Shown here: positions 47,346 through 59,062 of the stretch, one piece after another
Position numbering within the stretch: the first letter of the stretch is position 1
Layout of the letters: each line of letters starts with the position of its first letter
DNA from: Flectonema sp. DT1601
Lineage: Eukaryota > Euglenozoa > Diplonemea > Diplonemida > Diplonemidae
Reading direction: 5' to 3'
Assembly (NCBI GenBank): GCA_964019425.1
Contig: OZ025802.1
Location: 558,001-622,000, forward strand
Length of the DNA stretch: 64,000 bases
Program-made: the position numbers and the translations under genes
Notes under the pieces: generated by a model
The model's database searches: none
What the model saw: only the letters and a program-made list of their open reading frames with translations
What the model was told of the DNA's origin: nothing

Positions 47346-48844
47346 TGGCGGTGTTGTAACAAACATTTTGACAAAAAATAAATTAAAAGTAAAAAAAAAA
47401 AATTTGCAAGAAAAAGGAAAGGAACAGAAAAAAAATAGAGATGGCATCCATAATCCTACGTTCAGTCTAGTTCATTATGACTCGTGGCTCGCGAGAGGAA
47501 TGCAAGGCGTTATTATTTTTTTCTTTTTTTTTTTAGTAATCGAGAGGTAGTTTACTGAAACCCAAGAAAACAGCTAAAATAATCAAATCGCGACGTCAGT
47601 AAAGATTGGCGCGTAGTTACGTATAGCCACCCTTCTAAGTGAAGTTTTTTGGTAGTAATTTTTTTCTTCCTCCCTTCCCCCAGAATTTCAAATCTATTTT
47701 GCTTTCCGACACGCTAAATAGAAACCGCGACTGTGAGTACGCGGGGAGCCGGTGAAAGGATGTTTATACCGAAACAAAACTGTAAAAGAAAAACAAATAA
47801 CATAATAATAAAAAAAAAAATAATAATAATAATAAATATAAGTTTCAACTTTTCTTTTTTCAACGCTGATTTGAGAACCAATCGCACGTTGAAATTCAAG
47901 ACAATTGTCAGAAACTTGACAGATCCTATTAAGCAAGAACCATTTTACACGTAAGAATTTATTATACTAAAGTCTTAACTTTACTCCGTTGTCCGCCGGG
48001 ATAAGAGAACGGGAGAACATAAATAAGAACAACGCAATCTGCAAGGGACGCACAAAACTAACAGTGAACTTCCTTACAATCAATTCATAATCCACTATAG
48101 TAGTGTGTTTTAAACTCAAGCGTTTTGTAATATAAAAAAAAAAAAAAAATAATAATAATAATAAAAAACTATCTCAGATGTAAGCATAACCAAGTAAGTA
48201 GTTCCATCCCGACAATAAAAAAAAATATTTCTGAACAGTTATCAGAATAGGGTTTCTCTCCTCCTTTTTCTTCATTTTTTTTTTTTTTCAAACCATTCTT
48301 GGAGCAATGACGTGCATAGCTCTGTAAAAAGAGAGGAACAAGCATGGAAATGATAAAAAGCATACAAACAAGAAAGGGGAGGAAGCGCTAAACGAAAAAT
48401 ACCGTTTTCGGCCATATTGAACCATTGTTATCATCCCATGCCACTCGGAGAGACGAAATTTTTAAAGCGATTTTTTATTTTAAATTTATAATTTGAAAAA
48501 TAATTTTCAGTAGAAAAAAATAGACGAGCAGGAAAGAATACATTCACCCAAAAAAAAAGTAGGTAAAAAAAAAAAAAAAAAAAAAAGAACGAATGCACAA
48601 TCTCTACGAAATTATTTACTTTTTTTTTTTTTGATTACTTCATTATTTTTTTTTAAATTCTGCTGGTGGAAATGAAGTACAACTTAATCACACTATCATA
48701 ACCTTATTATGTGCTTCACCGATTCACGTGTAAAAATTACACAAAAATCTGTTAAAGGTTCTTTGGAATCCACATTGAGATTCTGAGAGAAGCACTATCA
48801 CTACAATACAACAACAAACACTAACAAAAATAAAAAAAGTATAC

Positions 48845-48875
<31 letters not shown>

Positions 48876-50704
48876 GGGAAAACTGTTGACAAACAGTAGC
48901 TTCTTCCACAACAAAGATGCAGAGTACTGGACAGGTTGATATACAGAGAACACATGTTCTAGTAAAGGCGAGAGAGGGATAAATAAAGATACCTTCCCTT
49001 TGAAAATTCCGTCTGCGTGCAGAACTTTATCTGCAGAGACGATGTCGGGGGGGTAATTTGATACTGCATTTTGAGATTAAAGGAACAACAAGGGGAGAGA
49101 TTTGTTTTTTTTTAATTTCAATTTCAATTTTTTTTTTTTTTTTTTTTCCTCTTAAAACATTCCCTAAAGTTAAGGTGAGGAACAAAAAAAAAATTATTTT
49201 TTTTTTTTATTTATATACGAAATAGCTGTTTCAATTATCATCGCATCAAGTAATGTGCGCGTCCATAGTGGCTGCGAATTCATTTTTTTTTCTTTATTTT
49301 CCTTTGATAAATGTAGTCTCTGTAACATTAGATGGCGTTATAAAATTCACCAGGTCAGAGAAACGATGCTTATTTTTATTTTTTAAAGAAAAGGAAACAC
49401 AACATGAAAGATAAAAACCTTTTTGATTAAACGAAAAAAAAAAGTGGGTTCGCCCTGTTGTATATTTTATACAACTGTCGAAGCAATAATAAAGCACTAT
49501 CATCACACAATTCTCGCTAATCAAAAATATATATATTTTTTTTTTTTTTTTTTTTGAATAAAATTATACTTGTTATTTTTTTAAGACTAAAAAAATTTAG
49601 CAGCTCACATTGTTTGAAAAGGTTCATTTTACGAGCACTCGCAATCACAGACAGCGGATACGTAGGGTTTTTTTTTTTTTTTTTTCTTTCGAACGAAAAC
49701 CAGGGAGTACACAAAACAATCTCGATAACATTTTTGCCTCCTCTTTATTATGAGAATTGAAAAGCAGATTTAACTAATAAACCTGATTGACGGCAACTCA
49801 ACGGGTTGTGAGATTTCCCTTAGCGAGGCTTGGAACAAGAACTCCACAACCTCATAGGACAGGCGTTGAAACAAAGGAAATACTTCCCCACACAACTTCA
49901 AGGTCATGGGGGTTTCTCCTTTGTACAAAGTGCTTAAGACTCGTAGCATAAATTATGTTTTTCTCCTTTTTTTTTTTTTTTTGAAAAAAAAAAAAAGGAG
50001 AAAAAAGTCAATGTCAGCACAAAAATCATTTTTTTTGTATTAAGGTATTGTAAGAACAAAAAAAAAAAAAAAAGGAATGTTGGCAGCACACGTAAACCTC
50101 CTTCAACTTTATCAGATTAAGTAGGTTCACGGCTTCGTGCATAATAAAACATTAAACCCGTGTTATATCACTGTTTTCTGTATAGTTTAAGTTATAGCCA
50201 ATGGCCTTTTTTTTTTTTTTTTTTTTTTTCCCCACATTTTTCACAGTGATATTATTTTTCAATAGTAGTGCTTTTGACAGCCCGACGAGGATAGGTGGAG
50301 CAACAATCCAGACGACTAGTTAACTAGCGTCTCGGATTGTTCATAAGTAGAAGCAAGAAAACGAGACAAAAAAAAAAAAAACGAGGCGCCTCAGTACAAA
50401 AATAGAGCAAGCATTCAATTTTTTATATTACATAAGCTACGATGTTTACCTGTTTGAAATTTCCAGTCTGCGTTATTTTTACATTCATCCCAGTTATTTT
50501 CATTTTTTTTAATAATTTTTTTTTTTTTTTTTTTTGCCAATATTTGAAATTTTCAACAAAACTTGTCGACTTTCAGGTTGTTTGCCATGGCGATTTTGCA
50601 AAAACTTTGGCTTTTAGAAACCAGTAGAAAAAAAAAACTCATCTGAAGGGATTTATAGACAACGTGATGATGAACACCGAAATGTCACATTAGGTGAGAG
50701 GATT

Positions 50705-50872
50705 GTTTGATTTTATTATTATTTTTTTTTTTTTTTGAAAAAAAAAAAAAACTGTATTGCATCACAAAACTATAATATAACGATAAGTTGACATCTGTTA
50801 AAAACAAGGGATGCAGTGAAATATGATTATGTCTCGATTTCTTTTTTTTGCCTTTTAAAGTAACCATCAACA
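50705..50872 (+). repeat. Dispersed hairpin repeat, copy 4, with compensatory arm change
   Basis: The 5' part is replaced by T and A runs, but the core is clear. The outer arms are TGCATC (50758-50763) and GATGCA (50810-50815), a matched pair in place of TGTATC/GATACA in the other copies, so pairing is preserved. It ends with GCCTTTTAAAGTAACCAT and a following ACCTCTTACCTCTATT-like stretch also seen after the 35.4-kb copy. Confidence 0.7.
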
Positions 50873-53800
50873 CACCTCTTACCTCTATTTCATTCAGAAT
50901 AGAGAAGAAGCAAGCTACTTATTAGGTTGTATATAAAGCGTTGTTTGGTTTTTTTTGTTACTGGTCGCCTGTTTATCGTATCTCTGACTGGTCTCAAAAA
51001 AATGATGGTGCAGGCTGATCGTTTGACTTGCAACGGGGGGAAAAAAAAAATAGATCACTGGTTTGTGTTCAATATATGAGATTGGCAGTGTGAAAAATAA
51101 TTATTCAATTCTTTTTTTTTTTTTTTAAAGTTATACTTACTAATAAACTCCCCCCCTTATGATATTTATTGAATTTTAGTTTTTTTTTTTTTTTTTTTGG
51201 AAGAAGGGAAAACAAAAGGAAAAAAAAAAAAAAAAAAACGTTTGCAAAGCACAAACAAAAAAAAAGTAGTACTTTTTTTTTTTTTTCCTAAAAGTACACA
51301 ATATGTACTTTTTTTTTTTTCAAAAAAGGGTACTGTTAACAGGGATGAGGTGTGAAAAATGTGAATAAAATGCAAGGAGGCTCCATCACATGTGAGGAAA
51401 GAGAAATATCACATAAATTACATTACAATTTGCTATACAGTCTCGTGTCTTACAGGGTTATAAATTAATACGCCAGTAAAAACTAACCAACTCCATAAGA
51501 CGTATTCGCTGTTCTGCTCACTGTGTTGTCTGACTCGGTTTACAAAGCTGAACAAAAAAACAAACAGCTTCTTTTTTTTTTTTTTTTTTGGGATGTCAAG
51601 AAAAAAAAAAAAATAACAATAGCAAAAAAAAAAAAAAAAAAAAAAAGAAGAAGAAAAAACTCTGTGCCTGAATTAAACTTCTAATTCTGGACAAAAACGG
51701 GCCAAAAACATAATATTATTATGACATACAAACATTAAATTTAACGAACCCATCATTCATACCATTTCGTTCCACAATAATATTATATTATGTTTGGTTC
51801 GCTCACGGAAAGACTCTAAGAGACACACTGAGCTAACCGCCCTATCGATACCACTTTTGAAAATTTTTATAGAAACTCCATAAAAAAGACGGAAGGGGAG
51901 AGAGGGAGAGAGAAAATCGCTTTTTTCAAAACAGTTAACTTAATTCCAACTACAGGGAAAACAATATAAAAAAAATATATAAATATGACATAACTGCTGG
52001 TAATTTTTAGGGGGGAAAAAATGCGATGCAGGGAAACAAAAAAAAAAAAAGGGAAAGAGAATGAGAAAAAAATAATAATAATAAGGTAATATGAGAAATG
52101 ATGTGTTTCCAGTAAGGGAAAAAAATAAAATAAAATAAAAAATAGATGATGTAACGCATTTTCATTTGAAATTTAAGAAACAGACACTAAGCTAGTCAAG
52201 CATTATAACGTGTCAGATCTTTCTATAAAGTGGTAAATCTGACAGATGTTAATAACGCGAAAGATTCTAGACAAAGAAAAAGAAAAAATAAATTAGAAAC
52301 AAAAAAAAAAAAAAAATATAAAACTTATCATGACAACACAAATAAAATAAACGGTTGACACGGTTATGCTTTATCTGCCTTCAAACAACAGAGAATGCAG
52401 CTATACGGGGAGGGGGAAAATGTTGATTAATGAAAAAAGTAAAAAAAAAAAAGATCCCCTTTTCGAGGCTTATCATGTTTAGGGAGGTGGGATAGGCTGG
52501 AAGAAAAAACTCCAACACGTTCTAAAGGAGCGCAAGGATAAGAGTGTTTCTACAATACACACCGAATATTCTAAAGGGTAATGACTAGAGCCTGTCGGTT
52601 AGAATGGGGGGGGGGCAACTAATAAGAACATACAGTGTGATGAGAAACTTGACACGAATCGCATTCTGGGCCAAATGGACTCCAATTAGTGAAAACATGT
52701 CACAGGAACGAAATAGCAATAACAGAAAGGTGGAACAGTTAATGAGAAAGAAAAACCACTTGTAAAAAAAAACGGTAATAAGAGAGGAACATGCCAGTAG
52801 CAGATCGTAACTAAGGGTACCAAAATAAAAACACAACTCCTTTTTGTCAAAGAGCACAGCATGGCCGTCCGTCAGGTTCACTTTCTGCCAAAACATTAAA
52901 AACTTATGCGGCCGCAAAAATAAATATAATCTTCAACTAAGTTGCATTAAGAAAAAATATTAAAAAAAAAAAAGTAATGAATAAAATATTTAAAAATATT
53001 AAAAAAAAAACAATATTTTATTGTTAAAAACGAATGATTTTTCATATTTTTTTTTCTTTTTTTCCTCTCACAAATTTTAGTGAAATTTCTGATTGTCTAC
53101 TTCCTCTCTTATTTTCTTCAACAACTTAAACAACAACTTAACCTTTGGAGTTGACTCCGATATTAGTTGTTTTTTTTTTTTTTTTTTCTCTCATCGTTCG
53201 AAAACACCGAAATACATGAAAGGAAGTGACCAGGAAGAATAATAAAAGAAACGATAAAAAACTAAATAAACGCAAGAGCGTAAATAACGGATTGGAAAAC
53301 AACTGGCGGGCAGACCATATCCGAACATTGTGACGGTGATGTACTTTTGTGCAGTAATCACTAAGGTATAAGTATAAAATCTGAAAGAATCAAAATAAAG
53401 GAAAGGTACTGAATGTTGAACAAAGAAACGTAAACTACCAATCACATATCAGAAAGAATATGTGTGGGAATGATACCCGTTTTCCCCTCCCTTTTTTTTT
53501 TTTTTTTTTCTTCTCCCGATTGGATGAAAGGCAAGTATAACCGATGCTTGTGAAAGGAAAAATTGCTACTATTTTTTTTTTTTTTTTTTTTTGAGGCAAG
53601 AGCACCCTTTTTGGCAAATACTGAAGGAAAACAAAGCTGACCAGCTTCTAAATATTCGCTTCATGGCTCCGCATCACAGAAAAGAAAAATATTCGCAGAT
53701 GCTTAGGTTGTGAAACCTTGCTGTTTTATTCATAGCAGGGAAAAAAAAAAAAAAAGATGAATTGAAACACAGTTTCCAGTGTCACTATCCAACAGAAAAG

Positions 53801-55479
53801 AGCTATTTTTAATTTTTGCAAAAAGCATACAACTTTTCTTTTTACTGTGAAAAAAAAAGAAGAAAAAAAATTTCCCTCTCTTCTTTTTATTTTTGACTTC
53901 GTAAAAAACTGAGTCAGAAAAAAAAAGAAAAAAAAAAAGAAAAAAAGGAAAATCGAAATCGAAATCGAAATACATAGCATTGTTCACATTATACACAACC
54001 ATCGTGTACCAATCTTTATAAATAAATAAAGGGAAGAAGAATAAAGGGAAAAAAAAAAGGGGAGGAAAAGGGACAATTTTGTTATTTCAATTATCAGGTA
54101 TGCCTAATGAATAACGAATAACAGAAAACACTCTCTTGTAATTTGTCGCCATCCAGAAGTGATCGAAAAAAGACACAAAGCACAGATGACCTAGTTTTCC
54201 GTACTAATTATGTAGTTTTGTGTCACAGCCAGGTAATGTTTTTCCCCTCCCCTCCAAAAAGAAATTTGGACAAAAAAAAAAAAAACAGCAACAAAAAAAC
54301 CGGAAAAGTATTACGACGGCAGAACGTCACAAGGAAAGTGATTCGTTTGTACCGAAGCTATTTGGAAATATAGAAAAAAAAAATGTTTTTTTTTAAAAAA
54401 AGAAGGGAGAAAAAATAAATAAATGTAAAACTACTGCAACAGAAATTATGCACGTGAGCCTAAATAATTATTCCTTTCACGGCCCTAAAAGAAATTATAG
54501 CCAACGTTTAAACGCGTAAAGTTCTTTTTTTTTTTTTTTTTTTTTTTGCGTATCGATTAAGAAGGAACGGACGCGTATAGAAAAGGCTACAACACATCTT
54601 TTGGGGGAGAAGGGAGAGGTGAACAAAAAAAAAAAAAAAATGAAAAAAGAAAAAAGAATAAAATAACAAAACAAAAACAATATAAAAAGAAATAGAGATC
54701 ACTAGGGTTAAAAAATAATTATAACCAACATGTCCTTTTTCGTGTGTAGGATGATAAGTTTTTTTTTTTTTTTTTTTTTTCCCCGATTCTCCAAAAAAAA
54801 AATCAGGTTACGTTTGCCACATATACTCAGAAACAATCACAATCACACACTTAACGCTGCTGTTCCTCAGTTTTAAAGTAGTAACTTAAACCGTGTGAAA
54901 TATGATGAAGGCTGAACAACCACTGTAAAATAGTACAATCACGTCTTTGAGCGAAATGGCACTCACTCAGATGGTGAAAAGGAAAGATTTACAGCGGCCA
55001 CCGCCTATTGGGTCAGAACACAAACCCCATGATGACTGAATATTTTTTAAAATGTAGCTATTTTGATTCACTTATTTTGTAATTTTTTATTTTTAAAGAA
55101 AACGTTTTTTTTTTTATTTTTATTTTTTTTTCGTTCTTTATTCCTACACAAAACCCATTATTAAAAAATCAAAAAGAATGCAAGGGTAGTGAATGGAAAA
55201 AAAAAAAAAAAAGGGGGAAGGAAAGGAAAGGAAAACAGAATGAACAAACATATTTTCATTTCTTTTTTCCATGAATGTTAAGAAAAAATGTTATGAGAAA
55301 AATCTTTTTTTTTTTTTTTTAAAATAAAAAGGCGTAATAAATAATAAATAGTGGATACCACCGTAGGTCGAGTCTCCGTAATTCTCGCTTTAGCAGCTCA
55401 GTCTAATGCTTGAGCATCGTTGGTCTTCCGTGAAAGAAGAACGTTACTGTTGACATATCATGTTGTACGACATGTCACA

Positions 55480-56439
55480 TTAGTTTCTGCTCTTTGGATT
55501 CCATTCAGTGTTGGCAAAGCTTGCGCAGAGAGTTGAAGCAACCCCATCGTGAGTCCAGACGTATCCCTCAAGTCGCTCAACTGCAGCTCTGGCCTGTTCA
55601 TGGGTGTTGAACCCAACAAAGGCAAACGAAGTCTTCGAATCTGTTGGTGGTGTGTACCTCATTCCAGCAACATGACCTGCAAAGTTAGTCGCAATCAACG
55701 CATCAAAGAGCTCTTTAGAAACCGTCGAAGGCGCTCCAGTTACATAAACAGTTCTCGGGTTAGTAGGCATTGACTTCAATCTGCGAGTTACACTTGCTGG
55801 TGAAGCACATGAAGTAGTGAACCAATCTGGTGTGTTCTTTCTTGATAATTCAGTCTTCAACTTAACTGGATCAGCTGGGTCGAATTGAAAGCCTTCAAGC
55901 TTTTGGGCAGCCGCTTCAGCAGTTTCAAGAGATTCAAAATTAACGAATCCGTATGGACGTTTACCATTGTCCTTCTTAACAACCATACTCTTATCGTATC
56001 CCTTACAAACTCCGAAAAGAAGGTAAAGCTCTCTGTCGGATGCATCATAAGGGAGACCAGCAACAAAGAGTGTTTTAATAGCCATTTCAGACCCTCCAGT
56101 AGAACCAGAATCTACTGAAGGACCTGACTCAGCAGGAAGTGACTCTGTCGTAGTAGCAACAGGTGAAGGAGCAATTGTGTTGAGAGGTTGAACTTCATGA
56201 ACGAATGGCTGCTGTGGTTGATAAGGGTATTGTTGCGGGTGCTGCATTTGTGGAGCCATCTGTGTCGGGTGCTGCTGAGGAATCTGAACCATAAGCGGCT
56301 GACCAACTGGAATCTGCTGCTGCGGTGCAGGAGGAACCTGAACTGCTGCTTGAACAAACCCACCTCCCTGTTGAAAAGGAACACTCATCCCTGCGGACAT
56401 TGGCTGAGAAGGAATCTGGTGAATTTGATGGTATGTCAT
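55480..56439 (-). CDS. RBPMS/couch-potato-like RNA-binding protein (two RRMs)
   Basis: 319 residues, one exon. Residues 1-115 are Gln/Pro-rich low complexity. RRM1 (122-200) has RNP2 LFVAGL and RNP1 RPYGFVNF, and its RELYLLFGVCKGY and GFQFDPADPVKLKTELSRKN segments match the RBPMS/Hermes/couch potato type of RRM, which dimerises and binds paired CAC motifs in animals. RRM2 (230-312) has VYVTGA and SFAFVGF and is more divergent. The likely role is mRNA localisation, splicing or stability control, by analogy. The start is the ATG at 56439; TTTTTTTTTCACTCTTTACGCAG-type acceptor sequence ends 25 nt upstream, one of the clearest in the window. Another RNA-binding family with QP-rich N-terminus (Whi3-like) is a close alternative. 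Confidence 0.85.
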   Translation of the reverse strand: MTYHQIHQIPSQPMSAGMSVPFQQGGGFVQAAVQVPPAPQQQIPVGQPLMVQIPQQHPTQMAPQMQHPQQYPYQPQQPFVHEVQPLNTIAPSPVATTTESLPAESGPSVDSGSTGGSEMAIKTLFVAGLPYDASDRELYLLFGVCKGYDKSMVVKKDNGKRPYGFVNFESLETAEAAAQKLEGFQFDPADPVKLKTELSRKNTPDWFTTSCASPASVTRRLKSMPTNPRTVYVTGAPSTVSKELFDALIATNFAGHVAGMRYTPPTDSKTSFAFVGFNTHEQARAAVERLEGYVWTHDGVASTLCASFANTEWNPKSRN

Positions 56440-56594
56440 GGTTTGTTGAATTTGTAAATGTGAGCTGCGTAAAGAGTGAAAAAAAAATACTTTTTAACTT
56501 TAAGTCAACAATAAACCAAATTTAACCCAAAACGCCTATCAGTGTGTCAACACTCGCTTCACGAACTGAGTACTCAACAGAATTAACAAATATT

Positions 56595-57144
56595 TCACCT
56601 TCTTAACTGACGACACATTAAGTAGGTGACTACTACTGGGTTACCACGTGCACGAGTGAAACAATAAAATATGGGAGTAAAGACGACGCTTTGGGTCGCA
56701 CAATAATTCTGATTCACAATCGAAAAAAAAGAATCTGTCCACCCAACTACATCAAATAGCATGGCAGAGGGTGGAGGGGAGGCTGATGGTTTTTTAACAA
56801 AAGAACGGACCCTCACTCACAATCTTAGTACTCTCACAAGCAGAACAATGAAGCGTCAGTCGCCACATATCATTTACCGTATCAGTTCTTTCTTCTGCAC
56901 CGATATGTTGGCAGGTGGTGCCTAAGTATTCCAATACAGTTTTCATTATATCATTTGGTATGTGAGTCTTCTCAAAACTACAAACCCACAGCAGCGGACT
57001 TAGTTCTGGAGTTCGTTTCCATACCAAGTGATCCCGTTTATGAGGATGTTTGGCTTCTATTTCACGTAACTGTGAGGAGATCGACTTCACTGATTTACGA
57101 CATGTCATCTCTGAAAGGCAATGTAAAGAAGCAATAACCATCAT
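56595..57144 (-). CDS. Doubtful small Cys-rich protein, two exons
   Basis: Exon 57144-56821 (108 codons) reads MMVIASLHCLSEMTCRKSVK and onward, with cysteines in CLSEMTC, WVCSF, TCQH and LHCSACES. A donor GTGAGTGAGG at 56820 and an acceptor TTTTTTTTCGATTGTGAATCAG-like site ending at 56709 would join it in frame to 56708-56595, giving about 145 residues ending in MCRQLRR. An in-frame stop lies upstream of the ATG. No family is recognised; the Cys/His pairs might bind zinc. The GTGAGT donor differs from the GTATGT used elsewhere here, which lowers confidence. It lies between the thiolase and RRM genes in the same direction, as expected for a real gene. Confidence 0.4.
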
Positions 57145-57731
57145 CCGAAAGGAAAAATGGGCTTCAATATATCAACAGAATCGTCATCCCCCCCCCCCCC
57201 TCCATTAGTATTCGGCTGTATTAGAGAGAAATGTATTTATTCTGTAGTACTATCAATACGGTATTTTTTTCTATGAAACAGTCGCCCCCAAAAAGAAAAC
57301 ATGAAAATCACTTATGAACGAATAACACCACTCGCGCAGGAAAAAAAAAAAGAATATTTTGTAGACGTGGTTTCTTTTTATTTTTTTTATCTTTTTTTTT
57401 TTAAAATACTTTTTTTCCTTTTTTCGACCTTCTTGGTAATAATAAAAAAAAAGACCAAAAAAGCATTTTCTTTTACTTCTTCGCTGTACTATGTATATTT
57501 TTTTTTTGCCTTCAAAAAGGGCAAAAACAAAACTAGAAATAACGGTAGTTAACAAGGTTAAAAAGAAAGAACAAAAAAGAACATCAATTTGCCGTAATCA
57601 GCTAAAGGCGAAAAATTCGGAAGGAAAAAAAAAAAATAAACAAAAAGAAATTTAACTCCATTTCCCCTGATAAAAAGAAAAAGCCTGGTACGTCTTCATA
57701 CCGAAAAGTGAGGGGAAATAGTATTACAATT
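57145..57731. other. Intergenic, thiolase 3' region
   Basis: AT-rich spacer with a C11 run near 57187-57198 and several A and T runs (57348-57400, 57497-57507, 57625-57637). Open frames here translate to Phe/Lys strings; none is supported. Confidence 0.5.
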
Positions 57732-58913
57732 TTAGATGGCTTCAAGGATGACAGCGATACCCTGTCCTCCACCGATGCAGGCGGAACCAACAGCGTACTT
57801 AACACCACGTTGCTTCATAGAGTAGACCAAGTGAGTAACAATTCTGGCACCACTGGCACCAAGAGGATGTCCAACAGCAATGGCTCCACCGTTGATGTTG
57901 AACTTATCCATATCGATACCGAGTTCCTTCTGCACAGCGAGGGCTTGTGGAGCGAAGGCTTCGTTAACTTCAAAGAGACCAATGTCAGACATGGACATTT
58001 CACAACGTTCAAGAGCTAATCTAATAGCTGGAACTGGTCCAATTCCCATAACCTTTGGATCACATCCTGCTACTCCAAAACCAATAACTCTCGCTAATGG
58101 TCTCTCAACCTTAGCGCTGTTAGCGAGAACAATAGCTGCGGCACCATCACAGATTCCAGATGCGGCACCAGGATGGATAACTCCATCCTTCTTAAAGATT
58201 CTTGGGAGCTTGGCAAAGTCCTCAGCCTTAGTACTTGCTCTACCGTGTTCGTCAGCAGAAAACTCAATCACCTTGCGACCCTTCTTTACTTCAGAGACAG
58301 TGATCTCATCGTTGAAAACTCCTCTCTGCTGAGCATCTCCGTGCAAGTTCTGGGAACGAGCAGCGAAGTTGTCAACTTCCTCCTGGGTGATGTTGTACTG
58401 CTCTGCAAGGTTTTCAGCAGTTAGACCCATTGGCATACCAATGTAGGTGTCAGTGAGACCATCCCAAAGGGAGTCGACAAGCTTTCCCTTTCCAAGAGCA
58501 AGTCCATCACGTGCTCCATAGATGCAGTGAGGAGCTTGAGACATGTTTTCGGTACCTCCAGTGAGAACGGTTTCCGCCTCGTTGGTCTCAATAAGCTTGG
58601 CACCCTGAACAACTGCCTCAAATCCAGATCCACAAAGTCTGTTGACAGTCAGTGCAGGGGCTTCAATTCTCATTCCTGACTTTAAACCGATGTGTCTGGA
58701 AAGGTACAGAGCATCAACTGATGTCTGTGAAACACTTCCAAAAACAATCTGATCAATCTTATCAGCGGACACCTCACTTTGTTCAATCGCTGCCTTTGAT
58801 GCAATCACACCTAAATCAGTTGCAGTCACACTCTTTAGAGATCCTCCGAAGGTTCCAAATGCAGTTCTCTTTGCTCCAATGACAACGACATCCTTAAATT
58901 TACCAGAGGCCAT
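57732..58913 (-). CDS. ACAA2: 3-ketoacyl-CoA / acetyl-CoA thiolase, ACAA2-type
   Basis: 393 residues, full length for the thiolase family, one exon. It cleaves 3-ketoacyl-CoA with CoA to give acetyl-CoA and a shortened acyl-CoA (or the reverse condensation). Catalytic residues are in place: Cys94 in NRLCGSGF, the NEAFAPQ segment (317-323), His349 in GHPLGASG and Cys379 in ACIGGGQG. DALYLSRHIGLKSG, SMSQAPHCIYGARDG-like TENMSQAPHC and MGIGPVPAI follow mitochondrial ACAA2 more closely than cytosolic ACAT2 or peroxisomal ACAA1. No N-terminal presequence and no C-terminal SKL-type peroxisome signal (ends LEAI) are seen, so the location is uncertain. The gene starts 149 nt after the pseudouridine synthase stop; TACTTTCAG lies 30 nt before the ATG. 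Codon use looks more GC-rich than neighbours, as for a highly expressed gene. Confidence 0.92.
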   Translation of the reverse strand: MASGKFKDVVVIGAKRTAFGTFGGSLKSVTATDLGVIASKAAIEQSEVSADKIDQIVFGSVSQTSVDALYLSRHIGLKSGMRIEAPALTVNRLCGSGFEAVVQGAKLIETNEAETVLTGGTENMSQAPHCIYGARDGLALGKGKLVDSLWDGLTDTYIGMPMGLTAENLAEQYNITQEEVDNFAARSQNLHGDAQQRGVFNDEITVSEVKKGRKVIEFSADEHGRASTKAEDFAKLPRIFKKDGVIHPGAASGICDGAAAIVLANSAKVERPLARVIGFGVAGCDPKVMGIGPVPAIRLALERCEMSMSDIGLFEVNEAFAPQALAVQKELGIDMDKFNINGGAIAVGHPLGASGARIVTHLVYSMKQRGVKYAVGSACIGGGQGIAVILEAI

Positions 58914-59062
58914 AATTAGTGTTTAGTTTAAGTTTTTTTTTCTCTGAAAGTATGATTTATAAAGAACACGGGAAGAAAAAAAAAATAACTGCATTCCGAT
59001 ACCAGATTATGACAGCATCTGATAAAGTGATAACGAGGCCATTTTTTTGTGGCGTCGTGGCT

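Larger units (their letters stand above)
40702..55479. other. 14.8-kb gene-free stretch rich in homopolymers
   Basis: No frame on either strand has a recognisable domain or joins by local intron rules into a credible gene. The sequence is very AT-rich, with dozens of A or T runs of 12-25 nt, scattered short C or G runs (for example G9 near 52605), a (GA)13 tract at 48845-48870, a 0.6-kb tandem duplication at 46191-47345 and a hairpin-repeat copy near 50.8 kb. Two adjacent plus-strand stretches (45097-45273 and 45337-45534) stay open with protein-like composition and may be a decayed exon or element. It could be a transcription boundary or an array of decayed mobile DNA; the sequence does not decide. 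Confidence 0.55.

Noticed and set aside
52585-52917. 110-codon minus-strand hydrophobic frame
   Set aside because: No recognisable family, composition typical of AT-rich spacer, no splice-compatible neighbours or acceptor-like site before the start.
53191-53445. 84-codon minus-strand aromatic-rich frame, considered as a mitochondrial DNA insert
   Set aside because: No match to a mitochondrial protein that I recognise, and the aromatic bias follows base composition.
40702-55479. A retroelement or viral fossil in the gene-free stretch
   Set aside because: No long terminal repeats, reverse transcriptase, integrase or capsid motifs were recognised on either strand.
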